A DNA stretch of 64,000 nt from Erysipelotrichaceae bacterium (GTDB lineage Bacteria; Bacillota_I; Bacilli_A; Erysipelotrichales; Erysipelotrichaceae). Positions 53,907 through 62,470 of the stretch are shown in pieces. Each line of letters starts with the position of its first letter. Position 1 is the first letter of the stretch. Position numbers and translations under genes: made by a program. The stretch covers positions 153,403 to 217,402 of the forward strand of contig JAFRKA010000021.1 in assembly GCA_017432005.1 (NCBI GenBank), in the 5' to 3' direction. Below the pieces are notes generated by a model. The model searched no databases. It was not told the origin of the DNA and saw only the letters and a program-made list of their open reading frames with translations.

Positions 53907-54403
53907 CACTGTTCCTCATAACGGGCATCAAGCTTGAAATATTCGGAATGAGAAAGAGAATAGTCAGAATTCTTGAACTGAACAAAGATATAGAGCGTCG
54001 TCTCCGGTTCGCTTGAAACACCTGAAGCAACGATACCCTTTACATATCCCTGTTCGATATTGGCCTGGTTAGGGACCATATTGTAACTGGTCTCTTCAAA
54101 GATACCGACATTGGCAGCCATCCTGCTGCGGTAATCGACACCTTTTTCGATCGCGATCAGTTCGATATCGTACATGGCGATCCGCGGATTATCGATCGTA
54201 ATGTAATAACGGTAACCGTCAGAGATCTTGGCCATCTCGACGGCAATATCAAAATAGTTTGAAGAATCAGTGAAATTCTCGTGTTCTTCAATCATTTCGA
54301 TCAGATAAGTATATCTATCATCCGGGTTGGCGACTTCTTTTCCGTCAGAAACACAGCCGCTCATGACCAGGAGCAGAAACAGAACAGTCAGGAATCTTTT
54401 CAT
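53906..54403 (-). CDS. Lipoprotein of unknown function
   Basis: 165 residues. Signal peptide with lipobox VMSGC (Cys17). The rest is a mixed alpha/beta secreted domain; it includes YRYYITIDNPRIAMYDIELIAIEKG and a repeated Tyr-rich pattern, and has no motif I recognise. It lies one base after tyrS and overlaps the flippase gene, so it may act in envelope assembly (inference from position). Confidence 0.75.
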   Translation of the reverse strand: MKRFLTVLFLLLVMSGCVSDGKEVANPDDRYTYLIEMIEEHENFTDSSNYFDIAVEMAKISDGYRYYITIDNPRIAMYDIELIAIEKGVDYRSRMAANVGIFEETSYNMVPNQANIEQGYVKGIVASGVSSEPETTLYIFVQFKNSDYSLSHSEYFKLDARYEEQ

Positions 54404-54404
54404 T

Positions 54405-55628
54405 TCAGAACTCTACAGCGAAATAGAATTTCTTCCCTTTCTTGATGATCGTCAGTTCATTGTTGAACGCATCAGCTTTGTTCAAAGTGGAATTGAGATC
54501 CGTTACTTTTTCTCCGTTCACCGAGATCGACGATCCGCTGATCAGATCTCTGGCTTCACGGTTGGACTTGCAGGCACCGATGGCTACAAGCGTATTGATC
54601 AAAGGAGCACCATCTTCGATCTTCACTCTTTCCAGATCGCTCGTGCCCTGCTTGAGTTCCTCATAAGTCAGATCCATCAGATTGCCTTTAAAGAAGGTCT
54701 CGGCGATCCTGACGGCTGATTCATAGGCTTTTTCACCATGCAAGAAAGTGATGACTTCCCTGGCCAGGGCTTTATGCGCTTCACGCAGTTCAGGATGTTC
54801 ATTATTGGATACTTCAAGTCTTTCGATCTCCTCTTTCGGTAAGAAAGTCAGGAATTTCAGGTAATCGATGACTTTATTGTCTTCGGAATTGATGAAGAAC
54901 TGATACATCTCATAGGCCGAAGTCTTGTTGATATCGAGCCAGATGGCCTTGCCGTTGGTCTTGCCAAATTTCTGGCCATCAGCCTTGGTAAGCAAAGGCA
55001 TCGTGAAACCGTAGACTTCCTTGCCCAGTTTCTTTCTGATGAGTTCGATACCGGCTGTGATATTGCCCCACTGATCCTGCCCTGCTACCTGCAGAGTGAC
55101 ATTGCGGGTCTCGTATAGATGCATGAAATCATAGGCCTGCATCGTCATATAAGAAAACTCGGTATAGGTGATACCTTCATCCAGTCTTCTTCTGACGATG
55201 TCCTTGTTCAGCATGTAACCGACATTGAAATATTTGCCGACATCTCTGAGCCATTCGATATAGGAAAAATCCTTCAGCCAGTCATAGTTGTTAACTACTT
55301 CAAAACCGAAGATATCTTCAGCCTGTTTTTTCAGACATTCAAAATTGTGGTTTACTTCTTCGACCGTGATCATCGGTCTTTCAGCGTCCGGTTTCGGGTC
55401 ACCGATCAGTCCCGTTCCTCCGCCGACAAGCAGGATCGGATTGTGTCCGGCATCCTTAAGTCTCTTGGAGATCAGGAATGACGAAAAATGACCTATATGC
55501 ATGGAATCTCCGGTCGGGTCAGTTCCGATATAGAATGTCATCCCGCCCTTGTTGAGCAGATCTTTTATTTCCGGTGAAGACTCATCCTTGATGAGTCCGC
55601 GCCATACCAGTTCATCATAAATATTCAT
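54405..55628 (-). CDS. tyrS: Tyrosyl-tRNA synthetase
   Basis: 407 residues, class I. HIGH motif at 44-47 (SMHIGHFSS), GGGTGLIGDP, and KMSKS equivalent KFGKT (about 226-230). An S4 RNA-binding domain is at the C-terminus (about 345-400, LVAIGACKSNREARDLISGS). KFGKT with a TyrZ-type S4 tail is normal for bacteria. AAGGA lies upstream and the ATG is four bases after the ccpA stop. No T-box is visible here, unlike many tyrS genes. Confidence 0.96.
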   Translation of the reverse strand: MNIYDELVWRGLIKDESSPEIKDLLNKGGMTFYIGTDPTGDSMHIGHFSSFLISKRLKDAGHNPILLVGGGTGLIGDPKPDAERPMITVEEVNHNFECLKKQAEDIFGFEVVNNYDWLKDFSYIEWLRDVGKYFNVGYMLNKDIVRRRLDEGITYTEFSYMTMQAYDFMHLYETRNVTLQVAGQDQWGNITAGIELIRKKLGKEVYGFTMPLLTKADGQKFGKTNGKAIWLDINKTSAYEMYQFFINSEDNKVIDYLKFLTFLPKEEIERLEVSNNEHPELREAHKALAREVITFLHGEKAYESAVRIAETFFKGNLMDLTYEELKQGTSDLERVKIEDGAPLINTLVAIGACKSNREARDLISGSSISVNGEKVTDLNSTLNKADAFNNELTIIKKGKKFYFAVEF

Positions 55629-55632
55629 AAAA

Positions 55633-56625
55633 TCAGTCCTTCGTCGTACTCTTTGGAGAGTAAAGTGCGTTGAGACACTTCTCTTTCTCTTCTACAACTT
55701 CATCTTTGAGCATCTTGGTCATCAGACGCATCGAGATCGCACCCAGATCATATGACGGAACGACGAACGATGAGATCTCAGGACGGACAGATGAAGTATA
55801 CTTGCTTTCGTTCATGCAGATGAGTTCCATATCATCAGGTATCGCGATATTCTGTCCGCTGGCCGCATTGAGGACTGCCAGAGCCTGGGAATCACGGTTG
55901 GCCACGAACACCTTATGCCTGTGTGTCTTGAAATAAGACTTCAGGAATTTGTATGTAGAACGGTTATCCTTGGATACGTTGATGTAGCCCTTGTATTCTT
56001 TCTTGTGCTTGCGGAAAGCTTCCTCCGCACCGGTCTTCATGAGATTGGAAACGACATCATTGCGGTGATCCTGCAGGATAGCGATATCTTCGATGCCCTT
56101 GTTCAGATACGAATCACACAGCTCAAATACAGCCTTGCGGTAATCGACATAGACCGAACAGATATTTTCGGATGAAATGTGATTACACATGACGACCATC
56201 GGGATATTATATTCCTCAAGCAGTTTGACCGAATCATCGAGATCCTTGTCAGCGTAAATGATGACGCCGTCGACTCTGGCCTTGATGACCTCGTCGATTA
56301 TTTCCTTTATATCGGTAACGCCTTCCGTGATCGTGTGCAGATAGACTGAATAGTCATAGATCTTCGCCACGTCACAAAGACCGTTGATCACTCTTCCGGA
56401 AAAAGAGATCGATGTTGAAGGAATGATCAGGCCTACGGTCGTCGTCCTGGACAGTGCCAGTCCCTGGGCTATCGCGTTGGGTCTGTAGCCAAGCTTGTTG
56501 ATGGCTTCCTCAACTCTTCTTTTTGTATCTTCCTTTACTACGGTCGAACCATTGATGACCCGCGAGACCGTCGCAAGTGAAACGTTCGATTCTTTCGCTA
56601 CTTCATAAATTGTTACTTTCTTCAT
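55633..56625 (-). CDS. ccpA: LacI-family regulator, CcpA-like
   Basis: 330 residues. The N-terminal helix-turn-helix and hinge (TIYEVAKESNVSLATVSRVINGSTVVKEDT, then KLGYRPNAIAQGLA) match LacI/CcpA. The periplasmic-binding-like core follows (VGLIIPSTSISFSG). Position after murC-ytxG-ytxH matches ccpA of Bacillus, and cre sites occur in this window, which supports CcpA. HPr-Ser-P contact residues could not be checked. It overlaps ytxH by four bases. Confidence 0.78.
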   Translation of the reverse strand: MKKVTIYEVAKESNVSLATVSRVINGSTVVKEDTKRRVEEAINKLGYRPNAIAQGLALSRTTTVGLIIPSTSISFSGRVINGLCDVAKIYDYSVYLHTITEGVTDIKEIIDEVIKARVDGVIIYADKDLDDSVKLLEEYNIPMVVMCNHISSENICSVYVDYRKAVFELCDSYLNKGIEDIAILQDHRNDVVSNLMKTGAEEAFRKHKKEYKGYINVSKDNRSTYKFLKSYFKTHRHKVFVANRDSQALAVLNAASGQNIAIPDDMELICMNESKYTSSVRPEISSFVVPSYDLGAISMRLMTKMLKDEVVEEKEKCLNALYSPKSTTKD

Positions 56626-57116
56626 TTGTCGTCACTCTCTGGCGATAGCCAGCCTTTCAGGGTATCCAGAGCCATTTCTGTGACATGGTCTGCCGTTTTA
56701 CCGGCTCCTTTTTTCCCTTCATCGGCATGATCGCAGCTTCCGGGAGTGTCATTCTTTTTCTCCTGATCGCAACTGATTTCATTTTTGCCGATATCTTCTT
56801 CGATATTCCTATCTTTGCTGACAGAATCCTTCAGTTCACTGATCCGTACCAGTGCCTCATTGTACAGCCTGTCGGATTTGCTGATGATCATCTCTTTCAG
56901 TTCACTGATCTGATCATCATCGAGACCTGAATCTTTCAGATCCATGATCTTCGAAGCTGCATCGTTCAGGGCAGCTGAGGCCTTGACTCTGATGTAGTCA
57001 GCTTTTTCTTTTATTTCAGCAGGCACATCTTCGGCCGCTTTATTTATTCTGTCTGCTTTATCATCAAGATCTTCTATAAGCTCTTTGATGGAACTGCCAA
57101 TATACTCGTTTTCCAT
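56622..57116 (-). CDS. YtxH-like coiled-coil protein
   Basis: 164 residues, acidic and helical with heptad-like repeats (IKELIEDLDDKADRINKAAED). The C-terminal half is low-complexity and charged. There is no membrane segment or motif. It lies between ytxG-like and ccpA genes as in Bacillus, where YtxH is a general-stress protein; the call is by synteny, not by clear similarity. Confidence 0.55.
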   Translation of the reverse strand: MENEYIGSSIKELIEDLDDKADRINKAAEDVPAEIKEKADYIRVKASAALNDAASKIMDLKDSGLDDDQISELKEMIISKSDRLYNEALVRISELKDSVSKDRNIEEDIGKNEISCDQEKKNDTPGSCDHADEGKKGAGKTADHVTEMALDTLKGWLSPESDDK

Positions 57117-57117
57117 C

Positions 57118-57510
57118 CTATCCTCCTATAATATCCTCCGGGCTCGGTTCTTTGAGCTCATCTGTTGTTTCGCTCTTTTCATTGACAAAAGCGATCACTT
57201 TGTCCTTGATATCGCCTGCATTGCGCACGACGAAGTCTTTGACAGCTCCAACAGTCTCGACCGTCGCATCATGAGCCTTGTCGACAGTCACTGATAATTT
57301 GGCGGCAGTGTCGAGCGGGGCCTGGACCTTTTCGATCGATCTGTCGACCAGGTCGATCGTTCCATGCGTCTTCAGCAGGGTCGAATCCACACTTGACATC
57401 ACCTTGATCAGTTTGATCAGCAGAATGATCACACAGACCAGGCATATTGCCCCCAGTATAGGCATAAATTCGTTACATAAATCTCTGAAAGCCACGATAA
57501 AAGTGTCCAT
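57118..57510 (-). CDS. DUF948/YtxG-like membrane protein
   Basis: 130 residues with one membrane helix (about 16-36) and a C-terminal soluble helical segment (VDSTLLKTHGTIDLVDRS). This is the DUF948 topology. GGAAGG precedes the ATG. It is first of the ytxG-ytxH-ccpA-tyrS transcript and has a good promoter. Confidence 0.7.
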   Translation of the reverse strand: MDTFIVAFRDLCNEFMPILGAICLVCVIILLIKLIKVMSSVDSTLLKTHGTIDLVDRSIEKVQAPLDTAAKLSVTVDKAHDATVETVGAVKDFVVRNAGDIKDKVIAFVNEKSETTDELKEPSPEDIIGG

Positions 57511-57531
57511 AAATTCACCTTCCTCATATGT

Positions 57532-57560
57532 ATTCTAATAAATAATGAAAATTTTTTCAA
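57532..57560 (-). promoter_or_regulatory. Promoter of ytxG-ytxH-ccpA-tyrS
   Basis: TTGAAA (57555-57560), 17-base spacer, TAGAAT (57532-57537), 21 bases before the ATG. A leadered promoter in the usual Firmicute style. Confidence 0.75.
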
Positions 57561-57579
57561 TATTCTGTATGCCTTTTCA

Positions 57580-57607
57580 TAAAAAAGGAACTCAGATGAG
57601 TTCCTTT
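57580..57607 (-). terminator. murC terminator overlapping its stop
   Basis: Eleven-base-pair stem AAAGGAACTCA/TGAGTTCCTTT then more T. The murC TGA lies in the hairpin, so the last codons form the stem. Confidence 0.8.
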
Positions 57608-58893
57608 ACTCTTTCAGCGATGTTATAGATATCCTTGCTTGACATGAAGACCAGGCATTCGCCCTTATGTGCAGCCAGGATCCTGGCACCCTCCTCGTTC
57701 TCCGGAAGGATGTGACTTCCCGGGATCATATCGGCCAGATAAGTGATATCGATATCCGTACCGTCCTGCTTGTCATCGATGGAAGTGAAATCGAGCAGAT
57801 AGATCTCATCGGCCTTTTCCAAAGCCTCCTTGAACTGTTCAGCGAAATACAGGACTCTGGAAGCACGGTGCGGTTTGAAGATCGCAACGATCTTTTTATC
57901 CGGGAAACGCTTGCGTGAGGCTTCGATCGTGACCTTGACTTCGGTCGGATGATGCGCATAATCATCTACGAAGACCGTATCTTTATATTCCTCCACGACA
58001 TAGCGGCGTTTCGGACCGACGTATTCATGTAATGCCGCTTCGACCTCTTCAGGCGCGAATTTCAGATAATGAGCCAGCGAAAGTACACCCAGGATGTCGA
58101 TCATCAGGTGATCGCCGACAAAAGGTACATCGTAGCGGAAGATCTTTTCGCCTCTGAACATGAAGTCAAAGCTCGAAGAGACGGTATCGCTGACGATATT
58201 GCTCAGATAATAGTCATTATTCTCGTTCAATCCGAAAGAATAAGCTTCGAGATCGCCGAATTCAAGTTTCCGGCACCATTCATCATCACCGTAATAGAAG
58301 ATGGCTTTAGATACATTACGTACAAATTCCTGATACGCATTGAAATAATCCGTCTCATCCTTGAAATAATCGACATGGTCGATCTCGATATTCGTGATGA
58401 TCGCATACTCAGGATGATATGCCAGAAAATGACGGCGGAACTCACATGATTCGACTGCCAGATAGCGGCTGTCCTTCTCTAAAAAACCTTCGCCGTCACC
58501 GATCAGATAACCGGTCTTGGCAAAACGGGAAAAGACCGTCTTGGTCAGCGTCGTTGTAGTGGTCTTTCCATGAGAGCCACAAATGCTGATCGTCTCATAA
58601 TCCTTCATCAGTTCGCCGAGAAATTCATGGTAACGATAGCAGGTGCACTGTTTCCGTGCGGCGATGACTTCCGGGAAATCCTCCAGGAACGCATTGCCGA
58701 TGATAACGGTATACTCTGGCTTGATATTATCCGGATCGAAAGGATAGATCCTGATCCCTCTTTTCACCAGTTCATCTTCAGTAAAAAAATGCTTCTCCTG
58801 ATCGGAACCGCAGACCTCATAGCCGAGGTCGTACAGCATCGTTGCCAAAGAAGCCATGCCTGTACCCTTAATGCCGATAAAGTAATACATCAT
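57592..58893 (-). CDS. murC: UDP-N-acetylmuramate-L-alanine ligase
   Basis: 433 residues. First Mur ligase: adds L-Ala to UDP-MurNAc. N-terminal UDP-binding GIKGTGMASLATML, ATP loop CGSHGKTTTTT (105-115), and DDYAHHPTEVKVT in the C-terminal domain. It overlaps the upstream unknown gene by four bases (ATGA). Two adjacent ATG codons (58893, 58890) are equal candidates. Confidence 0.95.
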   Translation of the reverse strand: MMYYFIGIKGTGMASLATMLYDLGYEVCGSDQEKHFFTEDELVKRGIRIYPFDPDNIKPEYTVIIGNAFLEDFPEVIAARKQCTCYRYHEFLGELMKDYETISICGSHGKTTTTTLTKTVFSRFAKTGYLIGDGEGFLEKDSRYLAVESCEFRRHFLAYHPEYAIITNIEIDHVDYFKDETDYFNAYQEFVRNVSKAIFYYGDDEWCRKLEFGDLEAYSFGLNENNDYYLSNIVSDTVSSSFDFMFRGEKIFRYDVPFVGDHLMIDILGVLSLAHYLKFAPEEVEAALHEYVGPKRRYVVEEYKDTVFVDDYAHHPTEVKVTIEASRKRFPDKKIVAIFKPHRASRVLYFAEQFKEALEKADEIYLLDFTSIDDKQDGTDIDITYLADMIPGSHILPENEEGARILAAHKGECLVFMSSKDIYNIAERVKELI

Positions 58894-59474
58894 TCCTCGT
58901 CTCCGATCGAATTAAACAGATTGATCTCTTCATAATTATCTGCCGATCCAAGATCATCGTATGTATGGTCATCATATTCCCTGATCGCATCTTCCTTATC
59001 CAGAAGGCGATGCAGTTCTTCTTCATCGTATTCGCTGACTGATTCAGATTCAGCGATCCTCTCGATGCTTCCCGCCTCTTCCCTGCTGCTGTAGCCGTAG
59101 ATCGGAGAAGTTATGATATCGAGATGAACATTGTCAGGCTTGTTGATCTGCTTCTCATCGGTCTGAGAGATCCTGGCTTCACTCTTTCTGTTCTCCTTGA
59201 GGACACCGAAGATCGGTGAGATCTGCGTAGAGAATTCATAGATGTTCGGTTTATTCTCGGCTGTACCGGTACTCTTCGGGTTCTTGCCTTCATCGAGGTT
59301 GATAAAAGTCGTCTTCTCAGACTTGCGGTACAGAATGTCCTTGGCTTTTATGGTATTATCGTTCTTCTTTGAAGGTTTTTCTGTCTTGCTGCTTAATTCG
59401 ACATAGCTTTCTTCTTCAGTTTCTTCCGGTTCAAAGAGAATATCGATAAATTTCTTTTTTATACTGTTCTTCAT
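58890..59474 (-). CDS. Acidic protein with repeated SPI(F/Y)G motif, unknown
   Basis: 194 residues, soluble, largely disordered by composition. A basic N-terminus (MKNSIKKKFIDILF) precedes polar, low-complexity sequence and a strongly acidic C-terminus (EYDEEELHRLLDKED). Two short hydrophobic motifs stand out: ISPIFGVLKE (about 85-94) and TSPIYGYSSR (about 122-131). I know of no function. Coupled to murC by ATGA and preceded by GAGGAAG. Likely an adaptor or envelope-associated protein, by position only. Confidence 0.6.
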   Translation of the reverse strand: MKNSIKKKFIDILFEPEETEEESYVELSSKTEKPSKKNDNTIKAKDILYRKSEKTTFINLDEGKNPKSTGTAENKPNIYEFSTQISPIFGVLKENRKSEARISQTDEKQINKPDNVHLDIITSPIYGYSSREEAGSIERIAESESVSEYDEEELHRLLDKEDAIREYDDHTYDDLGSADNYEEINLFNSIGDEE

Positions 59475-59519
59475 ATCTTCCTCTTTTTATATTCTACATC
59501 ATTTTCCGGTTCTTCAACA

Positions 59520-60182
59520 TCATTCAGAATCACCGGAATCGTTTTTATTCAGCAGGAATTCATTGATGTTTCCGTTCACCGGCATTACCGTCTCAAACAT
59601 ATTCACCTGTTTCTTTTCGTAATCGATGACGTCCTTTGAAGAATACGCAGCGATCACCGCATCTTCTTTCACTCTGGCACTCTTTGCCATGATCAGGATC
59701 CTTGAACTGAGTGGTACGATATCTTCCGCTGAAGCATAACCGTAGAAAAGCAGATCACGGCTGTAGAAGCAGCTCAGATAACGGTCGTCATAGGAATAGA
59801 CCCGGTACTGATATGTCTTGTCGTTTCCATCGATGTCCCGGTAGATACCGTTGCGATCATAAAGCAGTCTGGCCGGATCAAAGAAACCTTCATCGGCAAA
59901 AAGCGCTTCCGGATAATAACGGGCATTGACGATCCCGGCGATGTTGACGTCCATGATGAAAGATGACGAACCATATGCGACTTTCAATGCCAATGCATCG
60001 GCTGCCAGTTCAAAAGCATCACTGGGCAGATAATAATCGACGTAATCAGTGTAGTTATTGATCCTGATCATCTTTTCGCTCTGGTCATCCGCAAAAACTT
60101 TGTCGAGATCGGCACTCATACTGTTCAGATCAGCGCATCCTGCAAGGATGAGACACAACAAAAAGATACATATCTTTCGCAT
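59520..60182 (-). CDS. Lipoprotein of unknown function
   Basis: 220 residues. Signal peptide with lipobox LILAGC (Cys16). The body has Tyr-rich beta segments (YLPSDAFELAADALALKVAYGSSS, YDDRYLSCFYSRD) and no recognised motif. The ATG has no Shine-Dalgarno; an extended -10 TGATAGAAT lies six bases upstream. Confidence 0.7.
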   Translation of the reverse strand: MRKICIFLLCLILAGCADLNSMSADLDKVFADDQSEKMIRINNYTDYVDYYLPSDAFELAADALALKVAYGSSSFIMDVNIAGIVNARYYPEALFADEGFFDPARLLYDRNGIYRDIDGNDKTYQYRVYSYDDRYLSCFYSRDLLFYGYASAEDIVPLSSRILIMAKSARVKEDAVIAAYSSKDVIDYEKKQVNMFETVMPVNGNINEFLLNKNDSGDSE

Positions 60183-60188
60183 ATTTTT

Positions 60189-60194
60189 ATTCTA
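60189..60194 (-). promoter_or_regulatory. -10 box for the lipoprotein, leaderless spacing
   Basis: Extended -10 TGATAGAAT with TAGAAT, then AAAAAT, then ATG (six bases). Confidence 0.6.
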
Positions 60195-60224
60195 TCATAC
60201 CGGATGATATCATTCACCCGTCCA

Positions 60225-60887
60225 TCACTTATCAAGCAGACCGTGATTCTTGAAACTGAAGTAGGAACTTTTGCCGATGATGATATGATCGAAGAGCGCG
60301 ATACCCATCAGGGCCGAGGCACTGGCAAGCTTCTTCGTCAGTTCGATATCAGCAGCCGACGGTTCGACATTATCACTGGGGTGATTGTGAGCTACCAGCA
60401 GTGCCGAAGCCTTGAGCAGGATGGCTTTACGTAAGATACCGTCCACGCCGACACTTGAAGTACGCGAATTGCCTTTGTACAGGACTTCGGATTTGATCAC
60501 TGCGCCTCTGGCATTGAGATAGACCGCAAAGAATTCTTCCTGCAGCGAATAGCCTAAAGAAAAACGCAGCCATTCGACAACTCTCGAAGGAGAGTTCAGC
60601 TGAGGTTCGCAGATCCGATCGACCTTACTTAGACGCTTGGATATTTCCAAGATCGCCAGGATCTCCATCGCCTTGGCCTTTTTGATGCCTTTGATCGAAG
60701 TCAGTTCCTCATAAGTCAGCGAAAGCAGATTCTGAAAACCGTTGGCCATGGAGATTATCTCGTCTGCCAGCTCAAAGACATTTCTGTCTCTGCAGGCCGA
60801 CTTGATGATCAGAGCCAGCAGTTCATTGTTGTTGAGTGAAGAGATACCGTATTCCAGCGCCTTTTCTCTCGGCATCATGTCATTCAC
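60225..60887 (-). CDS. radC: RadC/JAMM family protein
   Basis: 220 residues from a GTG start (reads VNDMMPREKALEYGISSL). AAAGGAG lies ten bases before it; the two ATG codons that follow are other options. N-terminal helix-hairpin-helix region (LTSIKGIKKAKAMEI) and a C-terminal MPN+ core: EEFFAVYLNARGAV and VAHNHPSDNVEPSAADI with the His-His-Asp metal set. The family is widespread; its real role is unsettled, and DNA repair is disputed. It overlaps the upstream lipoprotein gene by eight bases. Confidence 0.9.
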   Translation of the reverse strand: MNDMMPREKALEYGISSLNNNELLALIIKSACRDRNVFELADEIISMANGFQNLLSLTYEELTSIKGIKKAKAMEILAILEISKRLSKVDRICEPQLNSPSRVVEWLRFSLGYSLQEEFFAVYLNARGAVIKSEVLYKGNSRTSSVGVDGILRKAILLKASALLVAHNHPSDNVEPSAADIELTKKLASASALMGIALFDHIIIGKSSYFSFKNHGLLDK

Positions 60888-61218
60888 AGAAGTATTTCTC
60901 CTTTCGCAGCTGGTCCAGCGTGCGGTCAAGAGAATAAGTGCCGTTGACACACAAGGCATATCTTCTGATCAGATGATTGTCTTCCAGATGACAGCTAGAA
61001 TCGAACTGCCTCTCAAGTTCTTTCAGTCTTTCTTCTGAAGCCATGATCTCGCCAGGCACCGTAAAGATCTCACTGACTTCAACAGTGCTGATATCATCAT
61101 TGATTGCTTCAATATTTATTTCGATCCTATCATCATTGATATAACGGCTGCAGGCAACAGTCCTTTGTCTGCATCCGCATAATAAGATCAATAATGTAAC
61201 GATCAGTCTTTTTTCCAT
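60880..61218 (-). CDS. Small lipoprotein, unknown
   Basis: 112 residues from MEKRLIVTLLILLCGCRQ; lipobox LLCGC (Cys16). Other Cys at about 23, 75, 89 and 111. No domain recognised. It overlaps both VanZ-like (16 bases) and radC (8 bases), so the three are translated from one message. Confidence 0.6.
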   Translation of the reverse strand: MEKRLIVTLLILLCGCRQRTVACSRYINDDRIEINIEAINDDISTVEVSEIFTVPGEIMASEERLKELERQFDSSCHLEDNHLIRRYALCVNGTYSLDRTLDQLRKEKYFCE

Positions 61219-61658
61219 TTTGTCATGATCAGATGACAAAGAAGAATGCCGCATAAAGCGCCGAAAGAATCGATCAGTACATCGTTCAGGGAACAGTAAC
61301 GGTTTTCCACGAAGAGCTGATGAAATTCATCGCTCATTGCATATAAAACAGCGGCGCTCAGAGCATAAATGAAATTCCTTTTGTCCGTATACTCTCTGAT
61401 ATTGATGTAAAGCAGGATCCCAAGGATGGCAAATTCCGTGAAATGAGCCAGTTTGCGGATCGGCTGCAGATACATTTCGATAAAATCCGTCCTTGAAAGA
61501 TGCACAGTACCGGATAGAAACAGATCATAAAGCACATAGACGATCTCGGCTACATAGCTTGATGTTTCTTCCGACTCCACTGACGGCTGGGCAGACATGA
61601 AGAAGATCACGCCCATCCAGAACACCAGCAATATAAGATATACGGTCTTTTTCTTCAT
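61203..61658 (-). CDS. VanZ-like membrane protein
   Basis: 151 residues, about four membrane helices. Family marks: FFMSAQPSVESEETS near the N-terminus, RKLAHFTEFAILGILLY, and MSDEFHQLFVENRYCSLNDVLIDSFGALCGI. VanZ homologues are common in Firmicutes and are usually not resistance genes. TATGAT lies six bases before the ATG with no Shine-Dalgarno. Confidence 0.88.
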   Translation of the reverse strand: MKKKTVYLILLVFWMGVIFFMSAQPSVESEETSSYVAEIVYVLYDLFLSGTVHLSRTDFIEMYLQPIRKLAHFTEFAILGILLYINIREYTDKRNFIYALSAAVLYAMSDEFHQLFVENRYCSLNDVLIDSFGALCGILLCHLIMTKWKKD

Positions 61659-61664
61659 GGCACT

Positions 61665-61670
61665 ATCATA
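61665..61670 (-). promoter_or_regulatory. -10 box for the VanZ-like gene, leaderless spacing
   Basis: Extended -10 TGATATGAT with TATGAT, then AGTGCC, then ATG (six bases). It straddles the end region of the SAF gene. Confidence 0.6.
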
Positions 61671-61673
61671 TCA

Positions 61674-62372
61674 TCATTGCAGATACTCGAGCACGGCCGA
61701 TTCCTCATTGAGTGAACAGTCCAGATCCGTATCATAGGTATCGCTTCCGCTGATGATACTGAGACTTCCGACTACCAGCGCTTTGTTCAGGATATTGACA
61801 TATTCTTTTCTGATCGCCAGCGAGACGATCTGGACTCTCGTATCACTGTCATAAGGTGCTATCCTTCTACCCTGCGAATCATAGAGCCCGGTGATGCGGC
61901 AGTTGTTCATCAGCAGATCGGCGATCGGCTTATCATTCGTTGTGATCGTCAGATAGATGCCGACATTCATCCCCACGCCCAGTGATCCGGAATTTATCTT
62001 TGCTTCCCCGGTATAGATATCGAAATTGACTTCTCCCGGTTTCAGATAAGTTCCTGCCAGATCTCTGATATCATCTTCCAGCGAACCCTTGTATATCAGC
62101 GATCCCTTAGGCAGTGTACAGGATAACTTAACATACTTGCCGATGATATCTTCTTTATCTGTATATACATCATTGCCCAGATACTCTCTGGGAGCTTCGA
62201 TCAGCTCCAGATCTTCTTCTTCCAGCTGTTTGCGCTGATAAAGCTGATGAGAAGCGACATAAACTTTTACATAGTGCTCCGAATACCTGATGTATGCACT
62301 GATGGAGAAATACAGACAGCTAATAGAAACCAGTGCTGCTGCTGCGATCAATATGATTTTCTTTGTCATCAT
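61674..62372 (-). CDS. SAF-domain membrane-anchored protein
   Basis: 232 residues from MMTKKIILIAAAALVS with GGAGG upstream; an ATG five codons earlier lies in the ribosome site region and was rejected. One N-terminal membrane helix, then a SAF-like domain (VKVYVASHQLYQRKQLEEED to LPKGSLIYKG), as in CpaB/RcpC pilus-assembly proteins. No other pilus genes are near, so the role is unknown. Confidence 0.6.
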   Translation of the reverse strand: MMTKKIILIAAAALVSISCLYFSISAYIRYSEHYVKVYVASHQLYQRKQLEEEDLELIEAPREYLGNDVYTDKEDIIGKYVKLSCTLPKGSLIYKGSLEDDIRDLAGTYLKPGEVNFDIYTGEAKINSGSLGVGMNVGIYLTITTNDKPIADLLMNNCRITGLYDSQGRRIAPYDSDTRVQIVSLAIRKEYVNILNKALVVGSLSIISGSDTYDTDLDCSLNEESAVLEYLQ

Positions 62373-62433
62373 TAACCTCCTAATCATTATTCGCCAGAAA
62401 GAGGTCCGATTCCTTAAAAAATCGTCAAAAAAG

Positions 62434-62466
62434 CAGAAAAAAAGGTCTTTCCAGTGAAAGACCTTT
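62434..62466 (-). terminator. Terminator of the macro-domain gene
   Basis: Eleven-base-pair stem AAAGGTCTTTC/GAAAGACCTTT with loop ACTG-like, then seven T. Confidence 0.88.
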
Positions 62467-62470
62467 ACGA

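Noticed and set aside
61203..61658. VanZ-like gene as glycopeptide resistance
   Set aside because: No vanHAX genes; VanZ homologues are common housekeeping membrane proteins.
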